A DNA stretch of 6,897 nucleotides from CAZHMN01 sp964533705 (GTDB lineage: Bacteria > Electryoneota > B3-LCP): positions 1 to 6,897 of the forward strand of contig CAZHMN010000117.1 of NCBI GenBank assembly GCA_964533705.1. The letters are read 5' to 3'. Shown in pieces: positions 1 through 6,800 of the stretch; the stretch's first letter is position 1; each line of letters begins with the position of its first letter. The translations under genes were made by a program, and so were the position numbers. Below the pieces are notes generated by a model that was given only the letters and a program-made list of their open reading frames with translations, did no database searches and was not told where the DNA came from.

Positions 1-1084
1 TCATCGCGCTTACCACGATTTCAAGTCTCTCTTCCCCCAATTCCGGATAAATGGGCAAGGCTAGCACTTCTTTGGCCGCCTTCTCCGCTTCGGGGAAATC
101 GCCCTCGTTGTATCCCAGGAAGCCGAAGCATTCCTGCAAATGCAAGGGGATGGGATAGAAAATAGCGGTATAAATCCCTTCCTGGTCTAAGAAAGCCTTC
201 AGTTCATCGCGGCGATCGGTGCGGATGACGAACTGATGGTAGACGTGCTCGTTGCCCGCCTCTTCTATCGGCAGTTTAATGGGCAAGTCAGCCAGTTCCT
301 GGCGGTAGCGGTCAGCGATGGCTCGGCGTTGTTCGTTCCAGGCCTTGAGATGAGGCAACTTGGCCAGCAGAACTGCGGCTTGCAGAGCGTCCAATCGGCT
401 GTTGACGCCGACTACGTCGTGGTAGTAGCGCCGCTTGGCTCCGTGATCGCGCAGGCTGCGGAGGCGTTCGGCCAGCTCATCGTCCGAAGTCACGATCATG
501 CCGCCGTCGCCCGCTCCACCCAAATTTTTGGTGGGATAAAACGAGAAGGCCGTCAGAGTACCCCAATTGCCGGACATGCGGCCGTGGCGCGACGCCCCGA
601 TGGCCTGGGCAGCGTCCTCCAGGAGAGCCACTCCGCTGGACTGCGCCCAGGAGATGATTTCTTCCATGCGGGCTAGCTGCCCATAGAGGTGTACGGGCAG
701 GACTGCTTTAACTCCCACCGGTTGTACGCCAGCAAGCAGATCGGGCTCAAGATTGAAAGTTTCCGGGTCGATGTCGACGAAATAGGGCTTGGCACCCAAT
801 CGGGTGATGGAAGATACCGTCGAAAAGAAACTGAACGGGGTTGTAACGACGATGTCCCCTTCTTTCACGTTCAAAGCCATCAACGAGAGCAGCAGCGCGT
901 CGGAACCTGAGGCTACACCGACACCGTATCCAACCCCGCACAGGGAAGCGATTTCACGTTCCAGTTGCTCGGCCATCGGGCCCAAAATGAAATGCTGGGA
1001 GGAAAAAACGTCGTTTACGCGACGGAGCACGTCCTCGCTGACGGTCTGGTATTGTGCTCTCAAATCCAGCGGAGGAACCTTCAA
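1..1084 (-). CDS. DegT/DnrJ/EryC1/StrS family PLP-dependent sugar aminotransferase (3' end cut by window edge)
   Basis: Transfers an amino group, usually from glutamate, onto a keto-sugar bound to a nucleotide, giving amino sugars for surface polysaccharides; cytoplasmic and PLP-dependent. I translated it by hand: 361 residues are visible, and relatives are about 365-375, so only the last few residues are probably missing. The N-terminus has the family signature VPPLDLRAQY (3-12) and FILGP (32-36). Next come the cofactor phosphate-binding ASGSDALLL (58-66), HLYGQ (132-136) and EDAAQAIGA (156-164), whose Asp157 should contact the pyridine nitrogen. The PLP lysine is K186 in YPTKNLGGAGDGG (183-195). 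RLDALQAAVL, YHQFVIRT, YPIPLHLQE and ALPIYPEL follow. The TTG start is chosen because an AAGGAGG sequence lies 7 bases upstream and the homologous N-terminus begins there. It overlaps the upstream PHP gene stop by the junction TTGA, implying translational coupling. The overall sequence resembles the WbpE/FdtB-like branch. The family is very secure; the exact sugar substrate cannot be read from sequence. Confidence 0.93.
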   Translation of the reverse strand, partial: MKVPPLDLRAQYQTVSEDVLRRVNDVFSSQHFILGPMAEQLEREIASLCGVGYGVGVASGSDALLLSLMALNVKEGDIVVTTPFSFFSTVSSITRLGAKPYFVDIDPETFNLEPDLLAGVQPVGVKAVLPVHLYGQLARMEEIISWAQSSGVALLEDAAQAIGASRHGRMSGNWGTLTAFSFYPTKNLGGAGDGGMIVTSDDELAERLRSLRDHGAKRRYYHDVVGVNSRLDALQAAVLLAKLPHLKAWNEQRRAIADRYRQELADLPIKLPIEEAGNEHVYHQFVIRTDRRDELKAFLDQEGIYTAIFYPIPLHLQECFGFLGYNEGDFPEAEKAAKEVLALPIYPELGEERLEIVVSAM

Positions 1085-1920
1085 GGTCTGGCCTCCTTGA
1101 TGTTTTCGAGTAATTCGTAGGGGATATTCATACCGCCGAAGCCCCTGCCCAGTCTGATATCCGGTTTGACGGCTCCGTGGAAATCGGTTCCGCCTGAAAT
1201 CAGTAGATTATGGCGACGCGCCAAATCTGAAAACAGGGCTTCGTCGCCTTTAGTGTGCTCCGAGTAGTAGACCTCGATACCGCGCAAACCCAGGTTAACC
1301 AGTTGGCAGAGGTTGTTCTCGAAATTGTCGCCGTCTTTCTCCCGCATGGTAAAGGGGTGCGCCAGAATGGGGATGCCGCCGCAGTCCGTGATCATCCTGA
1401 TCGCTTCTTCCACGGGCAGACGTTTCTTATCCAGATAGGCCTGGCCTCCCGCCTTCAGATACTTCTCGAAAGCCACGCGATAGGAGGTGACGATTCCCTT
1501 TTTGACCAGCAGGGCTGCGAAGTGTGGTCGCCCGATTAAATCACCACCGGCTTCTCGGGTCAGCTCTTCTAAGGTGAGGTGAATGCCTAAATCCTCAAAA
1601 CGTTTAATCATTTTTAGATTTCGCCGTTCGCGGAATTCCCGCAACTCCTTCAGCACCGCCTCCATGGATTCATTCTCCGGGTTGATGTAAAGTCCGACAA
1701 TGTGGAGGGTTCCGAAGGGAGAATCGGCGCTGATTTCCACGCCTGGGACGACTTCAAGGCCGAATTCCCGGCCGGCCTCGAGGGCTTCCTGGTTGCCCGC
1801 AGCAGTGTCATGATCGGTGATGGCTACGGCTTCCAAGCCTTCATCCAGAGCCAGGCGAACCAGGTCTCGGGGTGAATAGGTTCCATCCGAGGCGGTTGTG
1901 TGTGTATGCAGATCAATCAA
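1081..1920 (-). CDS. PHP-domain metal-dependent phosphoesterase, RNase AM / TrpH (YciV) type
   Basis: A 279-residue cytoplasmic hydrolase of the PHP superfamily, with length and motif order matching the RNase AM/TrpH/YciV group (about 270-295 residues). Characterised members remove phosphate from 3',5'-nucleoside bisphosphates and/or trim short RNA 5' ends. All expected metal-ligand motifs are visible: DLHTHTTASDG (3-13; H5, H7, D12), ITDHDT (34-39; H37), PGVEIS (59-64; E62), H73 in LHIVGL, GRPHFA (130-135; H133), ILAHPF (185-190; H188) and GGTDFHG (243-249; D246, H248). This indicates a complete trinuclear site and an active enzyme. The start is TTG at 1920. The same frame closes at a TAA 18 bases upstream with no ATG or GTG between, and the second residue leads straight into the IDLHTHT motif that normally sits at the N-terminus. 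Its ribosome binding site is weak (GAG about 10 bases upstream). The stop overlaps the start of the aminotransferase. The substrate is assigned from family only; a polysaccharide-linked phosphoesterase role is possible. Confidence 0.9.
   Translation of the reverse strand: MIDLHTHTTASDGTYSPRDLVRLALDEGLEAVAITDHDTAAGNQEALEAGREFGLEVVPGVEISADSPFGTLHIVGLYINPENESMEAVLKELREFRERRNLKMIKRFEDLGIHLTLEELTREAGGDLIGRPHFAALLVKKGIVTSYRVAFEKYLKAGGQAYLDKKRLPVEEAIRMITDCGGIPILAHPFTMREKDGDNFENNLCQLVNLGLRGIEVYYSEHTKGDEALFSDLARRHNLLISGGTDFHGAVKPDIRLGRGFGGMNIPYELLENIKEARP
1092..1098 (-). promoter_or_regulatory. Strong Shine-Dalgarno site for the aminotransferase
   Basis: On the minus strand this reads AAGGAGG, a full match to the anti-Shine-Dalgarno consensus, 7 bases before the TTG start at 1084. 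It lies inside the last codons of the PHP gene. It settles TTG rather than a later ATG as the start and probably compensates for the weak start codon. Confidence 0.85.
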
Positions 1921-1951
1921 GCGGCAAATCTCAATTTAATTAAACGCTTAA

Positions 1952-1979
1952 ATTAAATATTATTCCAGAAAGAATGCAA
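1952..1979 (-). promoter_or_regulatory. Candidate sigma70-like promoter for the PHP-aminotransferase pair
   Basis: On the minus strand a TTGCAT box (1974-1979) and a TTTAAT box (1952-1957) are separated by 16 bases, about 32 bases upstream of the TTG start. The surrounding DNA is very AT-rich, so a chance match is quite possible. If real, the pair can be transcribed independently of pgi. Confidence 0.3.
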
Positions 1980-1991
1980 GGCTATTCTGGA
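1964..1991. repeat. Inverted repeat TCCAGAA-N14-TTCTGGA in the pgi-PHP gap
   Basis: Perfect 7-base arms (1964-1970 and 1985-1991) flank a 14-base spacer. On the plus strand it is followed by TTTTCTTTT, so it resembles a weak intrinsic terminator in that direction, but no plus-strand gene ends here. It overlaps the candidate -35 box of the PHP gene, so a repressor-type binding site is an alternative. The rest of the 231-base gap (1921-2151) shows nothing recognisable, and I see no convincing terminator just after pgi. Confidence 0.35.
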
Positions 1992-2151
1992 TTTTCTTTT
2001 GGGTAGGCGGAGATATAGCCAGATTTCAGGGATGTATTTGACTCTTGTTAAATCCGGTGGGGGTAATGTAAAGAGTAATGATTGAAGCCATGCTTTTGTA
2101 TTAAAGCCCAATTTGCAGGCAGGTCATAGTCCCCGGCCTTGATTGACAATA

Positions 2152-3486
2152 TTAAGATGGATTCCGCCCCGCCAGCCTCTTCTTGGTCAAGACTTTGCCC
2201 AACTCAACCCCCGGCTGATCCAGCGGGTTTAGGCCCAAAAATGATCCGGCGAATACTGTGGCGATCTCCAGGATCATCATAAACTGACCCACAACGAAGG
2301 CGTCTATTCCGGGGAAGAGGATGGTCATAGAGGGACGCCCGGCCTGCCGCAAAGCCTCTTCGGTGGCGTGCTTCTCGGCGGTGATCAGCTCCGAGAGGGT
2401 ATGGCCGCCCCAGAAGTCCAGATCCGGTTTCTCCGGGTAAATGCGGGGGATGACCATATCCACTCCGTGATCCTGCACTTCCAGAAAGCAGATCACCTTA
2501 TCGAAAGGGCCCTCGATGTAAAGCTGCACCATGGAATGTTGATCGGTGGCGCCAAGGGCCTTTTCGGGCGTCTGTCCCCAGAAAATTTCTTCGCCTTTAA
2601 GGTCGTATTTCTTGCCCAGGCTCTCCGCCCATAGCTGCCGGAACCAATCGGCCAGGCCGGCCAAACGGTTGGAGTAGGGCATCATAACGACGATCCCCGC
2701 TCCTTTTATATCGCGGAGCAAGCACAGAGACAAAGCGAAGCGGTAGGCGGGATTATGCAATATGTCATCGCTGGAGCATTGCTCTGCAGCAAAAGATGCG
2801 CCCCGGCAGAGTTCTTCGATATCCAGTCCGCCCAGAGCCGCGGGTAGAAGGCCCACCGGTGTAAACACCGAGAAGCGGCCTCCGACACCAGGATCAATGC
2901 TGAAAGCGCGGATTTTCTCTTCTTTTGCGAGTTTTCTCAAAAGTCCCTTTTTCGGATCGGTCGTGAAGACCAGGTTTTCATTGTAACGATCTCTTAGTTT
3001 ATGCTGCAATCGTTCGCGGACGATTAGATATTGAGCGAGTGTTTCGGGTGTCCCTCCGGATTTGGTGACAACGTTGAAAAGCGTTTTTTCCAGGTTTAAT
3101 TGCCCCATGAGCGCATCAAATTCGAAGGGGTCCACATTATCAGGGAAGTGCAACCTGGGGGCAGGTAATTGACCGGCCGGGGTTCTGCCCAACGCCATCT
3201 GAAGCGCAGCCGGCCCCAGTGAACTCCCGCCGATGCCCAGGATTACGATGTCCTGAAACCGCTCTCTGGCTTTTTCAGCGTAGGCGAGGACCTCGGTAAT
3301 GGTATCTCGGCGGTTGGGGAGATCGTAGAAGGGGAGTTCGCCCCGTTCCCTGCGGTTCATCAGGCCTTCGTGGGCCTTAACAGCGCGAGGCAAAGCTGCA
3401 GAGAAGTCTTTTTCGCTCAACCCCAGGCGTTCCCCGACCTGATCGCGGGCCAAATTGTCGAAACGCCACGATAATCCAGATTTCAC
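2152..3486 (-). CDS. pgi: Glucose-6-phosphate isomerase
   Basis: Interconverts glucose-6-phosphate and fructose-6-phosphate in glycolysis and gluconeogenesis, in the cytoplasm, usually as a homodimer. At 444 residues it is the short bacterial form (about 430-450), not the roughly 550-residue E. coli form. The two SIS-fold halves and active site are intact: ILGIGGSSLGPAAL (82-95), the phosphate-binding TKSGGTPET (141-149), GGRFSVFTPVGLLP (202-215), QLWAESLGK (284-292) with catalytic Glu288, GATDQHS (312-318) with ring-opening His317, and DQPGVELGK (423-431) with catalytic Lys431. The start is GTG at 3486, supported by GAGGA 7 bases upstream on the minus strand; no in-frame alternative with a site was found. 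It is the first of three same-strand genes, but a 231-base gap separates it from the next. It feeds fructose-6-phosphate to amino-sugar synthesis, which fits the aminotransferase downstream. Nothing is truncated or odd in the catalytic residues. Confidence 0.97.
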   Translation of the reverse strand: MKSGLSWRFDNLARDQVGERLGLSEKDFSAALPRAVKAHEGLMNRRERGELPFYDLPNRRDTITEVLAYAEKARERFQDIVILGIGGSSLGPAALQMALGRTPAGQLPAPRLHFPDNVDPFEFDALMGQLNLEKTLFNVVTKSGGTPETLAQYLIVRERLQHKLRDRYNENLVFTTDPKKGLLRKLAKEEKIRAFSIDPGVGGRFSVFTPVGLLPAALGGLDIEELCRGASFAAEQCSSDDILHNPAYRFALSLCLLRDIKGAGIVVMMPYSNRLAGLADWFRQLWAESLGKKYDLKGEEIFWGQTPEKALGATDQHSMVQLYIEGPFDKVICFLEVQDHGVDMVIPRIYPEKPDLDFWGGHTLSELITAEKHATEEALRQAGRPSMTILFPGIDAFVVGQFMMILEIATVFAGSFLGLNPLDQPGVELGKVLTKKRLAGRNPS

Positions 3487-3493
3487 TCTACCA

Positions 3494-3498
3494 TCCTC
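3494..3498 (-). promoter_or_regulatory. Shine-Dalgarno site for pgi
   Basis: GAGGA on the minus strand lies 7 bases before the GTG start at 3486. It decides the GTG start. An ATG inside this leader is out of frame and closes after two codons more, so it is not the pgi start. Confidence 0.7.
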
Positions 3499-3509
3499 AT
3501 TTTATAATT

Positions 3510-3547
3510 GGGAGAATCCCTGGCCAGAAGCCGTTTAGTTAAAACGG
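3510..3547. repeat. Cluster of three short palindromes upstream of pgi
   Basis: Three inverted repeats lie end to end: GGGA-GAA-TCCC (3510-3520), CTGGCCAG (3520-3527) and CCGTTT-AGTTA-AAACGG (3531-3547, perfect 6-base arms). They sit 24 to 61 bases upstream of the pgi GTG, overlapping where its promoter should be; an AATTATAAA stretch on the minus strand at about 3501-3509 could act as its -10. The longest one has the size of a dimer-binding operator, but no regulator can be named. Confidence 0.35.
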
Positions 3548-3631
3548 AAGGAACTCGGATTTACAGCGACCAGGAGTTCGGTTTAACCCAAAAGATATCC
3601 AAAACCGTGCAAAAAAGCAACTTGCAATCCA

Positions 3632-3660
3632 TTGATTTCATATCTAAAAACGGTTATATT
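3632..3660 (+). promoter_or_regulatory. Sigma70-like promoter for the C25-family gene
   Basis: TTGATT (3632-3637) and TATATT (3655-3660) are separated by exactly 17 bases, a good match to the housekeeping consensus. Initiation would fall near 3667, giving a leader of about 80 bases before the ATG at 3749. This caveat applies: if the organism uses a Bacteroidota-type sigma factor, the -10/-33 consensus would differ. The remainder of the 262-base divergent region holds no recognisable gene. Confidence 0.5.
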
Positions 3661-3733
3661 ATTCAGGCGGGATCAAACCATTGGCCTGCTATTTGCGTGA
3701 AACTTATAGTTTGAAATGAAATACCATAAAGAA

Positions 3734-3739
3734 AAGGAA
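3734..3739 (+). promoter_or_regulatory. Ribosome binding site for the C25-family gene
   Basis: AAGGAA lies 9 bases before the ATG at 3749. Together with the signal peptide that begins right at this ATG, it fixes the start codon. Confidence 0.65.
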
Positions 3740-3748
3740 CCCTGAAAG

Positions 3749-3814
3749 ATGCGGAAACTGATCGGTTTAGGGGCGGTTTTACTTTTATCGGCTTTGGTGA
3801 GCACATCCTCAGCG
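3749..3814 (+). other. Sec signal peptide of the C25-family protein
   Basis: Residues 1-22 show a short basic start (M-R-K), a hydrophobic core LIGLGAVLLLSALV, and a small-residue end STSSA before Glu23. The likely signal peptidase I cut is between Ala22 and Glu23. There is no lipobox cysteine, so it is not a lipoprotein. Confidence 0.85.
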
Positions 3815-6800
3815 GAATGGATGCAACTACGACAGGGAAACGATGGTCAAAGACCGGAATTCAAAATGCTGGAGCATTCTGCGACCGGCGATCGCTTCGA
3901 AGTAACGTTGCCTGGTGTGAATCTGAGCGAAGCGGTACTGGATGGAAAGGGCTGGGATCGAGTTGAGATCTACGGTGGAGGCTATGAGCTGGATCTGGGT
4001 AAGCCCGAGGTACCCCATGTGACGCGCATGATCGCCATTCCGGCAACTGCGGGTGTGAAAGTAACGGCCCGTATCATAGAAGAGCGAATCATCCCCGGCA
4101 TTTGGCTGATGCCTGCGCAGGGTATCGCTCCCGATGAAGGTCCCGATGCCGGGCGTTTGCGGCATTGGGTGGAAGAGGTCTATAAATCCGACAGTTTTTA
4201 CCCGGACGAAATCGTCATGGCCGGAGAACCGGCTCTGATGCGTGACGTAAGAGTTGTTCCCGTTCGGATCAATCCGATCCGCTATAATCCGGCGACGAAA
4301 GAGTTGGCTGTGGCTCATCGCATTGAAGTACAGGTGACCTATGAGGGGACGGATATGCGCAATGCGGCGGAACGTCCTGTTCGGGCGATCTCTTCATCGT
4401 GGGGTAAACTGATGAGAACCTCCGTCGTCAATTTCGATGAGGTATTTGACGTAGATGAAGATTTGATGGGTTCCTATCTCGTCATCTGCGAGAACGATGC
4501 TACTCTCATTGACGCGCTCGAGACACTCCTGTTGGATTGGAAGCGCCGCTTAGGACATCAAGTTGTTCTGGAGACTTTCACCCCAGGTGCGTCCAATTAC
4601 ACCATCAAGGCGATGATCCAGGACGCCTATGACACCTGGGAGGTGCCCCCTGAATACGTTTTATTAGTAGGCGATGACAACGGGGATTACGTTCTTCCGG
4701 GATGGAGTTATTACGTTGGGGATCACCCTTACGGTCAGTTGGCAGGAAACGACATATTGGCGGACGTCGCCGTGGGGCGTATGCCGGCGGAGGATATCGT
4801 CGAAGCGATTGCCATTATAAATAAAGTTCTATGGTACGAAAAGCAACCCTATACCTACCATGACGGATGGTTTCAAAAGGGGTTGCTGGTAGCCGGTTCC
4901 TCGTATTCGGGTATTTCCACCATTCAAACCAATCGCTGGATCAAGACCCGCATGCTGGAGAACGGTTACACTCAGATTGACACTGCCTGGTACAATATGG
5001 GCGTGAACATCGTAACCACAATCGCAAATAGCATCAACAGCGGAGTAACTTATTTCAATTACCGCGGCTACCTGGGGATGAGCGGCTGGGACAATTGGGA
5101 CACGGATCAATTGACCAATGGGTATATGCTTCCTTTCGTTACCACTCTGACCTGTGGTACGGGAGGATTTTCCGGCGAATCCAGGGCGGAACATTTCGTG
5201 AGCGTGGGAACTCCTTCCGTAGGACAGGGAGCCGTTGCGTGCGTGGGAACTGCCACTTCTGGAACGAACACACGATGCAATAATGCCGTTGACATCGGTA
5301 TGTATCAGGCACTCTTCAATGAGGGGATTTTTCAAGTGGGCAATGTTCTGGTGCGCGGGAAGCTGGAACTTTACAACGCTTACGCCATCAATAACCCGAG
5401 TTACGTCAGCAATTTCTCCGAGTGGAATAACCTGGCCGGCGATCCCGGCTTGGAGTTGTGGACGGGGCCCATACAATACAACATGACGGCAGTTGTACCC
5501 GATAGCCTGATTTTAGGAGATAATCAGCTCGAAGTACTCGTAACGGATACGTTGGGGAATCCAATTGAAGGGGCCAGGGTATGCGCTTACAAGGAGAATG
5601 ACGTTTTGAGCTTCGTTCTATCAGGCGCTGACGGTTTAGCGCACCTTTTTGTGAACGGTCAAACTCCTGGGAATCTGAAGGTGACGGTGACTAAGCACAA
5701 TTACGTCCCGATACTGGATTCGCTGGACATGATTCAACAGGATATCTTCGTCGGATTCTATTCTGCCACCGTGGATGACGACAGCTCCGGTGAAAGCCAG
5801 GGGGATGGTGATGGAAGCATCAATCCCGGGGAGATCGTGGAAATTCCCATTGAACTCAAGAATTACGGATACACGACTACAGCCACCAATGTAACGTTAG
5901 TTGCGACGGTTGAGGATTCTCTGGTGATTCCTGGAGATATGTTTGAGACGTTTGGTTCCATCGCTCCCGGTTCAACGTCGCCCAGTTTGGATGACATTGA
6001 TTTCCAGGTGGCGCTGGACGCTCCAGACGGGCATACGATTCAGATCGTTCTGGCGATTGCATCCGCGCAGGGGAGTTGGACGGTGGCTTTTAACCTCGAG
6101 GTTACAGCCCCGCAGTTAGAGGGGCGTAGCGCGGTAACCGTCGGGGGTGATTCGCTTCTCTCACCCGGCGAAACGGCCGAATTGATGATTAAAACCGCAA
6201 ACCTAGGGCGAGACGCTGCTGCCGGGGTAACCGCAACGCTGAGTTCTCTTGATCCGCTGGTGACGGTTTTGGATTCGGTGGGTTTCTACGAGCTCATCGA
6301 ACCACAAGCGACAGGATTGAATACGAGTGATTATTTTACCGTCAGTGCATCCCAGGATGCACCCCAGGGGTGGCAAGCCCTTATGGCGATGGAATACATC
6401 ACTTCTGAGGGTGTCGTACAGGTTGATACTTTCAGCATCACCCTCGGTGAGAAGACCAGCACCGATCCTCAGGGGCCTGACGGGTATGGTTACTATTGCT
6501 ATGATAACACCGACGTCAACTACCCACCGCATCCGACGTTCGACTGGGTGGAAATAGACCCGGATTACGGTGGAACCGGATTTCAATTGGCGATCTACGA
6601 TGGGGGCGAGGATCAGGACGCTTCTCTCAATATCGGCCTGCCCTTCACCTTCCGTTATTATGGGATGGAGGTGGATACGATCACCGTCTGCTCGAACGGA
6701 TGGATCTCCATGGTTCCGAATGTAGCTTTCACCTTCTTCCGCAACTGGCCCATTCCCTCTCCGTTGGGGCCCGATGGAATGGTCGCTGCCTTCTGGGACG

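Noticed and set aside
236..1100. Three plus-strand open frames (236-676, 689-910, 789-1100)
   Set aside because: All are antisense to the aminotransferase, which reads cleanly on the minus strand with every family motif.
1964..2000. Intrinsic terminator on the plus strand
   Set aside because: The 7-base stem and T-rich tail resemble one, but the loop is 14 bases, the stem is not GC-rich, and no plus-strand transcript is expected to end here; kept only as an inverted repeat.
3508..3714. Open frame of 68 codons on the plus strand in the divergent intergenic region
   Set aside because: It starts with TTG, has no Shine-Dalgarno site, gives no recognisable protein, and runs through the promoter region of both flanking genes; the DNA there is AT-rich and looks regulatory.
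3827..4318. Open frame of 163 codons on the minus strand
   Set aside because: It lies wholly opposite the prosegment of the C25-family protein, whose translation has clear family motifs; the opposite reading has no domain.
4829..5476. Open frame of 215 codons on the minus strand
   Set aside because: It is antisense to the C25-like catalytic domain; the plus-strand reading carries the conserved motifs, so this is a by-product of codon bias.
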